Positions 8,606 through 17,348 of a DNA stretch of 64,000 nt are shown here, one piece after another (positions within the stretch are counted from its first letter, which is position 1; each line of letters starts with the position of its first letter). The notes beneath the pieces were generated by a model. That model was not told the origin of the DNA. It ran no database searches and saw only the letters and a list, made by a program, of their open reading frames with translations. The position numbers and the translations under genes are program-made. The stretch is from SKPS01 sp964469215 (lineage in GTDB: Bacteria; Bacteroidota; Bacteroidia; Bacteroidales; SKPS01), in the NCBI GenBank assembly GCA_964469215.1, contig CAYXYB010000002.1:62001-126000 (forward strand), written 5' to 3'.

Positions 8606-10330
8606 TCACCTTTTAATCACCTTCTCGGTAAACACCTGGTTTCCGTCTACAATTCTCAGAATATAGGTACCTGCAGAGAGGCGGTTCAGGTCATCGAAAG
8701 CTACTGCATTCATTCCTGATATCTTCTGAACCTCTTTTTCATGGATAAGCTTACCCGTTATGTCAAAAAGCCTGATGTTTACCTTCTGAGTATCTGATGC
8801 AAAGAATGTGAGAAGCATAATATCACTGAAAGGATTAGGGACAACCATAAATTTATTATCAATATTGAGATTGGGTATCTCCTGGCCTCCGAGCATCAGA
8901 TGAGCTATTGCAAGGTTAGGAATTCCATATCCCATAAGTGTATCCGGGAAATAGTACTGGTGAGCGCTTCTTCTCACAGCATCAATTATTTTCTGACTGC
9001 TGATGTCGGGGTTTGCCTGCCAGAGGCAAGCTACAGCTCCGCACATTATAGGAGAGGAGAAAGAGGTACCATTCCCGTATGTAGCCGGAGCTATGGCTCC
9101 AACTCCAATATCTGCAATAGCAGCATTCCAGCCAACCGCAACAACATCAGGTTTTATCCTATTATCTGCAGTATTGCCGGTTGAACTGAACGGGGCATAC
9201 TGTCCTGCAGCATTAACTGCACCAACAGTAATAATCGAATCGGCATCTCCGGGAGAGCTTATAATAAACCAGGAGCTTCCACCGCCGTTACCGGCACTTG
9301 CCACAACCAGCATTCCCCTTGCAGCGGCAAATGTTGCTGCCCTGGCTGAAAGTGTGGTTTTTCCATCCATTGAAGCAAAAGTATGATCTAAATCAGAAAG
9401 CCAGAATGTGGTGTAACCCAATGAAGAGTTGATCATATCTGCTCCGATGCTATCAGCATACTCCGCTCCCATTGCCCAGTAAAATTCTTCGATCGGAAAT
9501 TCACTCGCTGCATCCTCGGTTAAAACAAGATGATATGAAGCTTCAGGTGCAGTGCCCACAATACTCCCCGGGATATTCCCACCCATTGTCGACAATACCA
9601 TAGTGCCATGTTCATGTGATGAATAAACGCTCTGATCAGGCTTTACAATGTTCCTGGTGCTTAGTATTCTATTGTTATTATGAAGAGAGTCGAATACAGG
9701 CAACGTATCGGCAGAAATAAATCCTGCATCCAGAACTGCAATCTGTACCGAATCACCTCTGAAGCCAAGGGTATGCAGGTAACTTGCTCCAAGCATATTT
9801 GCCTGGGCAAATGCTATCCCATAATTAATTCCTGATGAACCGAAGGATGAGACAGACTGCCCGGATAGGAGATTCACCAGGCTCAACTCATCTGATATTG
9901 ACTTCATACTGTTGAACTGGTTTTGTTTTTTGGATCCAGCAATCATATAATATAACAGATCGATATCATTGACAAAGGGAAGGTTGAGCAGATCCATTGC
10001 CGGTAGAGAGTCATATACCTCAATTAATGCGGCATTCAACCATTTTGAAGTGCCAACTACTTTTATACCCATGGAGGTCAAAGTGTCGAGATAAGCAGGA
10101 GAAACGGGAAGGTCAGTGTCAGTAATATCAATCTTAAACTTTGTTCTGCGGTCTATAGCACGTTGGCTGAGAAATGCTTCAGGGTAGGTTACCTGGTAGG
10201 GTGTTCCGGCTTTATCAATAAAGCTTACCATAAATCGCATCGTAACCTGCTGGGCTTCAACACTAATGCTCAATCCCAACGTTATTATTACAAACAGAGG
10301 TAAAAATACAAGAGCTGTTCTTCTTTTCAT
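8606..10330 (-). CDS. Subtilisin-like S8 peptidase with T9SS sorting domain
   Basis: A secreted serine protease. A signal peptide (KRRTALVFLPLFVIITLGL) is followed by a pro-region containing the Bacteroidota S8 motif FLSQRAIDRR. The catalytic domain carries Asp201 (IAVLDAG), His241 (SSHEHGTMV), the oxyanion Asn348 (ASAGNGGG) and Ser423 (GTSFSSP), so the triad is complete. The C-terminus (FMVVPNPFSD ... GTYILRIVDGNQVFTEKVIKR) is a type A T9SS sorting domain. The ATG at 10330 is chosen because the longer frame to 10354 would begin inside the -7 box at 10352-10359. It probably acts in extracellular protein digestion or processing; the substrate is unknown. Confidence 0.9.
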   Translation of the reverse strand: MKRRTALVFLPLFVIITLGLSISVEAQQVTMRFMVSFIDKAGTPYQVTYPEAFLSQRAIDRRTKFKIDITDTDLPVSPAYLDTLTSMGIKVVGTSKWLNAALIEVYDSLPAMDLLNLPFVNDIDLLYYMIAGSKKQNQFNSMKSISDELSLVNLLSGQSVSSFGSSGINYGIAFAQANMLGASYLHTLGFRGDSVQIAVLDAGFISADTLPVFDSLHNNNRILSTRNIVKPDQSVYSSHEHGTMVLSTMGGNIPGSIVGTAPEASYHLVLTEDAASEFPIEEFYWAMGAEYADSIGADMINSSLGYTTFWLSDLDHTFASMDGKTTLSARAATFAAARGMLVVASAGNGGGSSWFIISSPGDADSIITVGAVNAAGQYAPFSSTGNTADNRIKPDVVAVGWNAAIADIGVGAIAPATYGNGTSFSSPIMCGAVACLWQANPDISSQKIIDAVRRSAHQYYFPDTLMGYGIPNLAIAHLMLGGQEIPNLNIDNKFMVVPNPFSDIMLLTFFASDTQKVNIRLFDITGKLIHEKEVQKISGMNAVAFDDLNRLSAGTYILRIVDGNQVFTEKVIKR

Positions 10331-10351
10331 TTTATGAGTTTTATTTCTGGT

Positions 10352-10383
10352 CAAAAATACTCAGTTTTGTTTTAGTTATGCAA
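10352..10383 (-). promoter_or_regulatory. Promoter for the S8 peptidase gene
   Basis: On the minus strand TTG (10383-10381), a 21-base spacer and TATTTTTG (10359-10352) fit the Bacteroidota consensus well. The -33 element lies within the last codons of mnmA, so the peptidase can be transcribed independently of mnmA. Confidence 0.65.
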
Positions 10384-11458
10384 TAATACCACCAGCAACA
10401 ATATCATCACCTTCATAAAAAACTGCGCTTTGTCCCGGAGTTACCGCTGCTACAGGATGATTGAATGAAACTGTTAAGGCATTATATCCAAAAGGTTTTA
10501 TTACACAAGATGTGCCTTTGTCGTGATACCTTACCTTTCCGGTTACTCTCATTCCATCTTCAGGCAGCATCTCAAACTTAACCATGTTAATATCCTTCAC
10601 AAGAGCATCCGATGACATCACATCCTCTTTAAAACCAAGTGTAACAGTATTGGTTCCGGGGTCAATACGGGTGACATAAGCAGGCTCACCCAAAGCAACA
10701 TTAAGACCTTTCCTCTGGCCAATGGTATAAAAAGGATAACCTTTATGCTTTCCCAATATTTTTCCTGTCCGGTCAACAATATTTCCACCCGCCAGCTCTT
10801 GCTCAACACCCTCTATATTTCTTTTCAGAAAACCTCTGTAGTCATCATCCGGCACAAAGCAGATTTCATAACTCTCAGATTTACGGGCCAGGTTTTCAAA
10901 ACCGTTTTCAGATGCAATTTGTCTTATTTTATCCTTAGTGTAGCTACCTAAGGGAAGTATTGTCCGGGAGAGGTTTTTCTGGCTTATTCCCCACAATACG
11001 TATGATTGGTCTTTCAGGTTATCAGCACCTTTTGAGATCACCAAACGACCACCCTCTTCCCTTACAGATGCATAATGACCAGTCGCAATATAGGAACAAC
11101 CCAATTGATCGGCCTTGTTGAGCAATGCTTCCCATTTCAGGTGGGAATTACATAAAACGCACGGATTAGGTGTCCGTCCGTTCATGTATTCATCAATAAA
11201 GTTATTAATGATCTTTTCCCTGAAAATATCCCTCAGGTCTATCACATAATGCGGAAAACCAATCCGAACTGCTAGGCTGCGTGCATCGTTTATTGAATCA
11301 AGGCTGCAACATCCGGTTTCTTTCCCTTTAATACCTACCCCCTCATAGTCCCACACCTTCATGGTAATACCTACCAGCTCATACCCTTCACGTGAAAGCA
11401 AGATTGCCGCTACAGAGCTGTCAACACCACCACTCATTGCCACCAGAACCCTTTTCAT
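10376..11458 (-). CDS. mnmA: tRNA-specific 2-thiouridylase MnmA
   Basis: Thiolates U34 in the wobble position of Lys, Glu and Gln tRNAs using ATP and a persulfide sulfur. The PP-loop GGVDSSVAA is at 10-18. The first catalytic Cys is in TPNPCVLCN and the second in ESYEICFVPDDDYRGF. The signature YPFYTIGQRKGL is also present. The 360 residues are typical. It begins at an ATG and is followed by the S8 peptidase gene, which has its own promoter. Confidence 0.95.
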   Translation of the reverse strand: MKRVLVAMSGGVDSSVAAILLSREGYELVGITMKVWDYEGVGIKGKETGCCSLDSINDARSLAVRIGFPHYVIDLRDIFREKIINNFIDEYMNGRTPNPCVLCNSHLKWEALLNKADQLGCSYIATGHYASVREEGGRLVISKGADNLKDQSYVLWGISQKNLSRTILPLGSYTKDKIRQIASENGFENLARKSESYEICFVPDDDYRGFLKRNIEGVEQELAGGNIVDRTGKILGKHKGYPFYTIGQRKGLNVALGEPAYVTRIDPGTNTVTLGFKEDVMSSDALVKDINMVKFEMLPEDGMRVTGKVRYHDKGTSCVIKPFGYNALTVSFNHPVAAVTPGQSAVFYEGDDIVAGGIIA

Positions 11459-11496
11459 CTTTTACCTCCCGGATTCACTTTATCTATAATCAAAAC

Positions 11497-11525
11497 TCAA
11501 CCTTAACCTCAACCTCAACCTCAAT
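11497..11525. repeat. Short (AACCTC)n-type microsatellite
   Basis: About four units of a six-base motif (AACCTT/AACCTC) lie in the 74-base gap upstream of mnmA. No gene is affected. A replication-slippage repeat is the simplest reading. Confidence 0.6.
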
Positions 11526-11532
11526 CAAAGCA

Positions 11533-12330
11533 TCACTCAAGACCCATATTCCTCAACTGACGCCTGAAGTTTTCAACCTCCTTCAGTGCCTCTGGTGAAT
11601 CGGGTATCACAACAGGAAGAATCTGTTCTGTCTTTATCTTCTTACCATCCTTAAATGTATCCTTGCGTTCAATTTCACCCTTTACATTATAGAATATCCA
11701 TATTCCTACAGGAATTGACTTTTCGTATTTGCCTGAAACGCAAAACATACCATTGCTATAATACATCAAAAAGCTGCCATCAAGCATATCTGCTTTATAG
11801 GTAGCCTTCAGTTTTATTTTTCCGTTGTCGAAGAACTGTTTCCATTCACCATTTTTAATACCATTGCGATACTCAACAGTCTCAATGGTATCTCCTGAAA
11901 AGTTGTATTTAATCCACGTTCCGTGAGGGCTACCCTTTTTATATTCTTCTGAGGACACAAGTAATTCAAATTCACTGTAATACCTCCACAAACTGTCTTT
12001 CTTCCGATCATAATACTTTCCCACAGCCATCATGGCGCCACTCTGATGAAACATTATTGTTCTGGCATCTCTTCCCTTATCAGAATACATAACAGTTGAT
12101 TTGATCTTTTTATTTGGGTAGTAATAGACGAACAATCCGGCAGGTACACCATGTTCGAACCTTCCCTCATATGTCAAAGTATCATCCTCATACCTCATCC
12201 AATATCCGTGTTTTTTGCCATTTCTGTCGGAACGGTTCATGGTGTCGCTTTGTGAATATGCTTCCGCATTCGTCAGCATCACTCCTGTAAACATTAACAG
12301 AACCGTTAGCACCTTAATTCTTATGTTCAT
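11533..12330 (-). CDS. Secreted MORN/YwqK-like repeat protein
   Basis: An exported protein made of repeated motifs of the type G-x-W-x-x-Y...G-x-x-x-x-G (for example KHGYWMRYEDD, PAGLFVYYYPNKKI, SPHGTWIKYNFSG, KNGEWKQFFDNGKI, LDGSFLMYYSNG, PVGIWIFYN). They match the MORN-like repeats of the YwqK family, common in Bacteroidota and of unknown function. The ATG at 12330 gives a proper signal peptide (MNIRIKVLTVLLMFTGVML); the longer frame from 12372 only overlaps the upstream gmhB gene. The YwqK name is sometimes linked to toxin-antitoxin annotations, but nothing here supports that. Confidence 0.78.
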   Translation of the reverse strand: MNIRIKVLTVLLMFTGVMLTNAEAYSQSDTMNRSDRNGKKHGYWMRYEDDTLTYEGRFEHGVPAGLFVYYYPNKKIKSTVMYSDKGRDARTIMFHQSGAMMAVGKYYDRKKDSLWRYYSEFELLVSSEEYKKGSPHGTWIKYNFSGDTIETVEYRNGIKNGEWKQFFDNGKIKLKATYKADMLDGSFLMYYSNGMFCVSGKYEKSIPVGIWIFYNVKGEIERKDTFKDGKKIKTEQILPVVIPDSPEALKEVENFRRQLRNMGLE

Positions 12331-12349
12331 TCTATATTTGATTTTATTT

Positions 12350-12928
12350 TTAAAGATTTTTAATGCCATCATTATTTATCCATAAAAAGAAACTGTACAG
12401 CGATTCAAATCTCAGATCACAGCCTGCGCTTCCGGGTGATAAGGATTGATCACCACCATCGATAAAAACACTTCTCATGCCAAGATTTGCTGCAAATTGC
12501 ATATCAGATGAGGAATCACCTATCATGATGCTTCGTTTGAAACTTATCTCAGGGAACCTTTCTCTTGCTCTGACAGCAAGTGTTGGTCCGGGTTTCCTGC
12601 AGTTGCCAGGGGTGCCCTCTGTGTCAGGACAGTGGAACACTTCATCTATCCTTCCACCATAAGCCATAACACTTTTTATCATGGCCTGATTTATCCTTGA
12701 CAGATCAGCCTCGGTCATTAAACCCTTGCCAATTCCCTGCTGGTTTGTAACTATTATAATCCTTCTAAATAGTTGTGCCAGGCCTTTCATAGCTTCAGGA
12801 ACGCCTGGTATAAACCTGAACTGATCCCATTTCAAAACATAGCCATCAACGATTCTTTCGTTGATAACTCCATCCCTGTCGAGGAAAAGGGTATAACCCT
12901 CAAAAAACCTGTCCTGTTGCAAAGTCAT
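12350..12928 (-). CDS. gmhB: D-glycero-D-manno-heptose 1,7-bisphosphate phosphatase (GmhB, HAD-IIIA)
   Basis: Removes the 7-phosphate of heptose 1,7-bisphosphate. The HAD nucleophile motif LFLDRDGVINE has D17 and D19, followed by the Thr motif IIVTNQQGIGKG, the Lys in NCRKPGP and the acidic pair MIGDSSSDMQFA. In the zinc loop of classical GmhB the pattern is CxH...CxC; here I see only HCPDTEGTPGNCRKP, with two Cys and no His at the expected place, so the zinc site may be reduced or absent. The gene overlaps hddC by 29 bases, pointing to translational coupling. The neighbours make GDP-heptose the likely end product, which would call for the alpha anomer. Confidence 0.88.
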   Translation of the reverse strand: MTLQQDRFFEGYTLFLDRDGVINERIVDGYVLKWDQFRFIPGVPEAMKGLAQLFRRIIIVTNQQGIGKGLMTEADLSRINQAMIKSVMAYGGRIDEVFHCPDTEGTPGNCRKPGPTLAVRARERFPEISFKRSIMIGDSSSDMQFAANLGMRSVFIDGGDQSLSPGSAGCDLRFESLYSFFLWINNDGIKNL

Positions 12929-13607
12929 GCTGTGCTTTTAAATAATCAGAAGGAATGCCGATATCGATAAAATAGCTTTGAAATGGCACTCCGATGATTT
13001 TGTCAGTTTGTAAAGATTTTGCCAGAATATCATTTTCAAATGAAAACCTTATCCCTTTGGCTTTTCGTCTTAGCCATACCGGGTTGAACAAATAAACACC
13101 TCCATTTATCAAACCCGGCCCCGATTCCGAACCCTTCTCGTTAAATGCTTTAACATATCCTTCATTATCAACAGTTACTGCTCCATATCTATTCACATCA
13201 GGCATTTCTTTAAGTGCCATTATCAGGTCAGGCTTTTTCTCATTCCACACATATTCAAGTTTTCTGATATCAATATTAAAAAACGAGTCACCGTTCATCA
13301 CATAAACAGGATCATTAATTTCCACGGTAGCTGCAAAGATACCCCCACCGGTGCCAAGCGGCTCAACTTCTGTGAAATATGATATTTTGACATCAAAATA
13401 TCTCAATGAGAAATGATTGATTATCATTTCAGATTTGTATCCAACAGACAGAATACAGTTTGAAAGTTTTTGCTTTCTGAGGAATTCGATCTGATATTCC
13501 AGAAAAGGTTTCCCGTTGACCAAGGCCATCGATTTTGGCCTGTCGTCAACAACATCTTTTAACCTGGTGCCTAATCCTCCGGCAAGAATTACACAACTAT
13601 CGATCAT
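12900..13607 (-). CDS. hddC: D-glycero-alpha-D-manno-heptose 1-phosphate guanylyltransferase (HddC-like nucleotidyltransferase)
   Basis: A sugar-phosphate nucleotidyltransferase that would activate heptose 1-phosphate with GTP. The signature LAGGLGTRLKDVVDDRPK lies at 8-25, the metal-binding NGD at 105-107 (YVMNGDSFF), and NGGVYLFNP near 168. The 235 residues match the HddC/RmlA-like family. It lies between gmhB and gmhA with overlaps at both ends (4 bases with gmhA), so the three are one transcription unit. A general mannose-1-phosphate guanylyltransferase is the alternative; the operon context favours heptose. Confidence 0.85.
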   Translation of the reverse strand: MIDSCVILAGGLGTRLKDVVDDRPKSMALVNGKPFLEYQIEFLRKQKLSNCILSVGYKSEMIINHFSLRYFDVKISYFTEVEPLGTGGGIFAATVEINDPVYVMNGDSFFNIDIRKLEYVWNEKKPDLIMALKEMPDVNRYGAVTVDNEGYVKAFNEKGSESGPGLINGGVYLFNPVWLRRKAKGIRFSFENDILAKSLQTDKIIGVPFQSYFIDIGIPSDYLKAQHDFATGQVF

Positions 13608-14191
13608 AAAGTTGTGTCTTTGGGAAAAATCCGTTTTTCGACCAGTTCACAGATTATATGCCCGATCATGATATGAGATTCCTGTATCCGTGGGGTATCG
13701 TTTGAAGGGACGTTAAGCAGATAATCGGCCATAGGGGCAAGTTTTCCTCCTGAAGACCCTGTGAAGGCAACAGATATCATCCCTATCTCGTGAGCAACTT
13801 CGAATGCACGCATAACGTTCGGAGAGTTGCCTGAGGTGCTGAGCCCTACCAGTACATCTCCTTCCCTCCCCTGACCAATTACAAGTCTTGCAAAGATCTC
13901 ATCATAACTGTAATCATTTGCCACAGCGGTAAGAAAGGAGGTGTTTACATGAAGTGCTTCTGCCGGCAAAGGGGGCCTGTCATAATAAAACCTGCCTGAA
14001 AGCTCCGCTGCAAGATGCTGGGCATCAGCAGCACTACCACCGTTGCCACAAAACAGCACCTTCCCACCTGCCCTGAGACAAGCTGTGATAGTATCGGTTA
14101 CTACTTGGATGCGCTCCATCAAAGAATAATCGGCCAGAATCTTCTGCTTCACATCAACAGAGCCTTCAATTATTGATCGTATCTGTTCCAT
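13604..14191 (-). CDS. gmhA: Sedoheptulose-7-phosphate isomerase GmhA
   Basis: Converts sedoheptulose 7-phosphate to D-glycero-D-manno-heptose 7-phosphate, the first step of heptose synthesis. It is a SIS-domain protein with FCGNGGSAADAQHLAAEL, the phosphate-binding GLSTSGNSPNV and the helix QESHIMIGHIICE carrying the usual metal-binding His and Glu. A TTG nine bases upstream (14200) is the other start; the ATG at 14191 is preferred. The gene is first in the gmhA-hddC-gmhB unit and divergent from the aminomutase operon. Confidence 0.93.
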   Translation of the reverse strand: MEQIRSIIEGSVDVKQKILADYSLMERIQVVTDTITACLRAGGKVLFCGNGGSAADAQHLAAELSGRFYYDRPPLPAEALHVNTSFLTAVANDYSYDEIFARLVIGQGREGDVLVGLSTSGNSPNVMRAFEVAHEIGMISVAFTGSSGGKLAPMADYLLNVPSNDTPRIQESHIMIGHIICELVEKRIFPKDTTL

Positions 14192-14347
14192 ATTCGTCAA
14201 TTAATTAAATGCAAAGGTGAGAAAAATCATAACAGTAAGCGACAAAATTATCCGACAAATCGGCTGCAAATATTCTACAGGTCATTTTTTTTAGGTTACT
14301 TTGCAGTGATTTTTTACAACGAAAATATTATAAAAAAATATATTGAT

Positions 14348-15925
14348 ATGAAGCCAGATGATTCAAAATTAAAGTTTAAAAAAGAGGATATCGAACACAT
14401 GTATGACCGGTATCATTTCCCTGAAGATATAAGGAAAAATATAGAAAGGGAGAATCTTTTACCTGAAGGATTGCTTAACAGGCTTGAAGCTGCCTACCCA
14501 CAGCATTCAGGATTAAAGGAGTGCACTGAATTTATGTTCAACGACAAAGTCAGGTATTCCGGCCTGAAAGGTTTTCGTGAGATTGTAGGTATTCTGGAGT
14601 CACACGGTATTAAGATTGGCTATCTTAAGGAACGTGAGTTATTCATTGAGGTATACAGGTTCATGGTTACCAGGCATGTGCTGAACACCATTAACTGGAG
14701 CAGGTTTGCCAAAGATTCTGTTTTTCAGCTCGTTTTTCCTCAACCAGGGATGATAAATGCAGAGACTGTGAGGAGGTACAGTGAAGCTTCAAATGATGAA
14801 GAAAGAAAAAAGATCGTGGAAGATTATCAGAAGCTCACAAATCCTCACGATGGCAAGCAGAAGCTTAACAAGCCGTGGTACCTTAATGATGACGATGAAG
14901 TGGATATTTTACAGGGGGTTCAGCACAAGTACCCTCCCTGCCAGCTTATCTTCGACAAGTCAACCCAGAACTGTTTTGCTTTCTGCACCTATTGCTTCAG
15001 GCATGCTCAGGTGAGGGGTGACGAAGATATGTTTGTTCAGGATGACATCAATCAGATACACAATTATCTGAGGCGGCATCATGAGGTAAGCGATATTCTT
15101 ATCACCGGTGGTGATGCCGGATATATCCCTTATGAAAGGTTAAAGGAATATGCAAAACCAATCGTTGAAGATCCGTCGCTATTACACATAAAGACATTAA
15201 GGCTCGGTTCCAGAGCACTTACATTTCAACCTGAACTTGTGTTGAGCAGCAACTATGATAAAATCCTCGAACTCATGCGTGAGCTTACCGAACATGGTGT
15301 TCAGGTGTTATGGATGGGGCATTTCTCCACTCCCCGTGAGATCATCAACCCATCAACTATTGCAGCCATCCGGCGACTAAAAAGGTATGGTGTTACCGTT
15401 AAGAGCCAGAGTCCTATAATGCATCATATCAGCCTCTTTAGTGATGATAATGGCAAAATAGATGTTGACAGGTCAGCTCAGAACTGGATAGACCTTGGTA
15501 ATGTGCTTGCCATGCTCGGAGTTGGATTCCACTCAATGTACTGCGCCAGACCTACAGGTGAACATCATTACTTCACTGCTCCGCTTGCGGAGATAAACAA
15601 GGTTTTCAGCAAAGTATACCGTAGCCTTGCCTCCATTAACAGGCCTTCACGCTACATCACCATGACCTCATCGGCCGGAAAGATATCCCTTCTCGGCACA
15701 GCAGAGGTAAACGGCAAAACTGTTTTTGTTCTGAAATTCAATGAGGGGCGAAACATGGAGTGGATTGACAAAGTTTATCTTGCCGAATACGACGAGAAAG
15801 AGAATACCATTGAAAAACTAAAGCCATTCGAGGCAGATAAATTTTTCTATGAAGATGAACTTGTCAGGATAGAAAACGAGCTTAGTGATGCTTTGGAATA
15901 TCAACTGCACATTCACGAGAAATAA
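14348..15925 (+). CDS. KamA-family radical SAM amino acid 2,3-aminomutase, predicted non-lysine substrate
   Basis: A PLP- and SAM-dependent aminomutase that would move an alpha-amino group to the beta carbon. From the ATG at 14348 (525 residues) the radical SAM cluster motif is CFAFCTYC (Cys209, 213, 216). It is followed by the KamA-like motifs ITGGDAGYIP, LRLGSRALTFQP and HFSTPREI. The PLP lysine is probably Lys445 in TSSAGKISLLG. Aligned by eye to clostridial lysine 2,3-aminomutase, Asp293 falls on Arg401 (MYCARPTGEHHYF) and Asp330 on Thr438. Both Asp residues bind the lysine side-chain amine, so lysine is an unlikely substrate. The enzyme has about 85 extra residues before the cluster and lacks the C-terminal CxCxxC zinc motif. 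A GTG at 14306 is a weaker start. It leads the operon with CoA-transferase, aminotransferase and thiolase genes. Confidence 0.85.
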   Translation: MKPDDSKLKFKKEDIEHMYDRYHFPEDIRKNIERENLLPEGLLNRLEAAYPQHSGLKECTEFMFNDKVRYSGLKGFREIVGILESHGIKIGYLKERELFIEVYRFMVTRHVLNTINWSRFAKDSVFQLVFPQPGMINAETVRRYSEASNDEERKKIVEDYQKLTNPHDGKQKLNKPWYLNDDDEVDILQGVQHKYPPCQLIFDKSTQNCFAFCTYCFRHAQVRGDEDMFVQDDINQIHNYLRRHHEVSDILITGGDAGYIPYERLKEYAKPIVEDPSLLHIKTLRLGSRALTFQPELVLSSNYDKILELMRELTEHGVQVLWMGHFSTPREIINPSTIAAIRRLKRYGVTVKSQSPIMHHISLFSDDNGKIDVDRSAQNWIDLGNVLAMLGVGFHSMYCARPTGEHHYFTAPLAEINKVFSKVYRSLASINRPSRYITMTSSAGKISLLGTAEVNGKTVFVLKFNEGRNMEWIDKVYLAEYDEKENTIEKLKPFEADKFFYEDELVRIENELSDALEYQLHIHEK

Positions 15926-15942
15926 TCATTTCAAAACAGGCT

Positions 15943-16656
15943 ATGATCAACAAGATTGTTGCTTCTGTTCATGAAGCAGTTTCTGATGTTTTTAACGGTG
16001 CTACCGTTCTTGTGAGCGGTTTTGGGGAGGCGGGAAGTCCGATTGAGCTACTTCATGCCCTTATAGATCATGGGGCAAACGATCTTACTGTTGTTAGCAA
16101 CAACACCGGTAGCGGGCAGGTAGGTCTTGCAGCCCTTATTGCCAACCGTCAGGTGAGGAAGATGATATGTTCCTTTCCCCGGACTTCTAATTCTGTTGTT
16201 TTTCCGGAATTATATCGCAATGGTGAGATCGAACTTGAGCTTGTACCTCAGGGTACACTGGCAGAAAGGATTAGGGCAGGTGGTGCCGGTATTCCCGCTT
16301 TCTTCACTCCTGCCTCGGTTCACACACCCCTGGCTAAAGGCAAAGAGCACCGTGTGTTCCATGGGCAAACTTATGTTATGGAACATGCCATCAGGGCCGA
16401 CTTTGCCCTTGTGAAATGCAGGGTTGCCGACCGCCTTGGAAACCTGCTCTACAACAAGACAGCCAGGAATTTTGGCCCCATTATGTGTACTGCTGCAGAC
16501 ACCACCATCGTACAGGCAAGAGAGATAGTTGAACCAGGAGCAATTGATCCGGAAATAGTGGTGACACCTGGGATATTTGTTCAAAGAGTTGTTTATATAT
16601 CTGATCCGGCTGATGAATCGGCATTGGTTGCCGGGAACAGGAGGTACCCATGGTAA
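15943..16656 (+). CDS. 3-oxoacid CoA-transferase subunit A, PcaI-like
   Basis: Alpha subunit of a family I CoA-transferase that moves CoA from a donor such as succinyl-CoA to a beta-keto acid. The sequence follows PcaI (3-oxoadipate CoA-transferase) closely from memory: INK at the start, VSGFGEAGSPIELLHAL, the Asn pair in VVSNNTGSGQVGLAAL, CSFPR, ELVPQGTLAERIRAGGAGI, ARNFGPIMCTAA and VTPGIFVQRVV. Its 237 residues match the subunit. The gene starts 17 bases after the aminomutase and overlaps the beta-subunit gene by 7 bases, so the two subunits are made together. An acetoacetate enzyme (AtoD/ScoA) is the alternative. Confidence 0.85.
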   Translation: MINKIVASVHEAVSDVFNGATVLVSGFGEAGSPIELLHALIDHGANDLTVVSNNTGSGQVGLAALIANRQVRKMICSFPRTSNSVVFPELYRNGEIELELVPQGTLAERIRAGGAGIPAFFTPASVHTPLAKGKEHRVFHGQTYVMEHAIRADFALVKCRVADRLGNLLYNKTARNFGPIMCTAADTTIVQAREIVEPGAIDPEIVVTPGIFVQRVVYISDPADESALVAGNRRYPW

Positions 16657-17315
16657 AATCAAACAACAATGAAACTGTTGGGTGGGATGTTACCACCATG
16701 GCAAAGAAGGTTGCCGCCGACATCCCCGATGGATCTTATGTAAACCTGGGAATAGGAATCCCTGAGCTTATCGCAGGATTTGTCCCCGAAGGCAGAGAGG
16801 TGATTTACCATACCGAAAACGGTTTGCTGGGGATGGGGCCTTCACCCCAGCCGGGATTTGAAGACCCGGAACTTATAAACGCAGGCAAGAAATATGTAAC
16901 TGCCATACCCGGAGCATCTTACTTCCATCATGCCGACAGTTTTACTATGATCAGAGGCAGACATATTGATATTTGTGTCCTGGGTGCCCTGCAGGTTTCA
17001 GAAAAGGGTGACCTCGCTAACTGGTCAACAGGTGACACTGATGCCATCCCGGCAGTAGGTGGTGCCATGGACCTTGTTGCAGGTGTTAAGACAATATACG
17101 TCATTACACAACACAATACCAAAACAGGTGAGCCCAAGATAGTCAAGGAATGCACCTACCCCCTTACTGGTAAAGGGATAGTGAACAGAATATATACCAA
17201 CCTTGCCATTATGGATGTGTCGGAAACCGGGCTGAAGATCAGGGAAATGGCGCCTGGGGTTGATTTTGAATTGCTTGAAAAATTAACAGGAGCAGAGATC
17301 AATCAGGTCTTCTGA
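16650..17315 (+). CDS. 3-oxoacid CoA-transferase subunit B, PcaJ-like
   Basis: Beta subunit carrying the catalytic glutamate that forms the acyl-glutamyl-CoA intermediate: Glu56 in the motif ENGLLGMGPSP. Other family motifs are YVNLGIGIPELIAGF, GASYFHHADSF, KGDLANWSTGD, AVGGAMDL and ECTYPLTGKG, which resemble PcaJ more than AtoA as far as I can recall. Its 221 residues are full length. It overlaps the alpha-subunit gene by 7 bases and precedes the aminotransferase gene by 33 bases. The substrate is inferred from the operon to be the beta-keto acid produced by the aminotransferase. Confidence 0.86.
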   Translation: MVKSNNNETVGWDVTTMAKKVAADIPDGSYVNLGIGIPELIAGFVPEGREVIYHTENGLLGMGPSPQPGFEDPELINAGKKYVTAIPGASYFHHADSFTMIRGRHIDICVLGALQVSEKGDLANWSTGDTDAIPAVGGAMDLVAGVKTIYVITQHNTKTGEPKIVKECTYPLTGKGIVNRIYTNLAIMDVSETGLKIREMAPGVDFELLEKLTGAEINQVF

Positions 17316-17348
17316 TCCAAATTCAGATAATAAATACTATTTCCTGTT

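Noticed and set aside
11497..11525. Hexamer repeat considered as a CRISPR-like or regulatory array
   Set aside because: The units are only six bases with no spacers; a slippage microsatellite explains it.
14348..15925. Straight annotation as lysine 2,3-aminomutase
   Set aside because: Both Asp residues that bind the lysine side chain appear to be replaced (Arg401, Thr438) and no other lysine-fermentation gene is in the operon.
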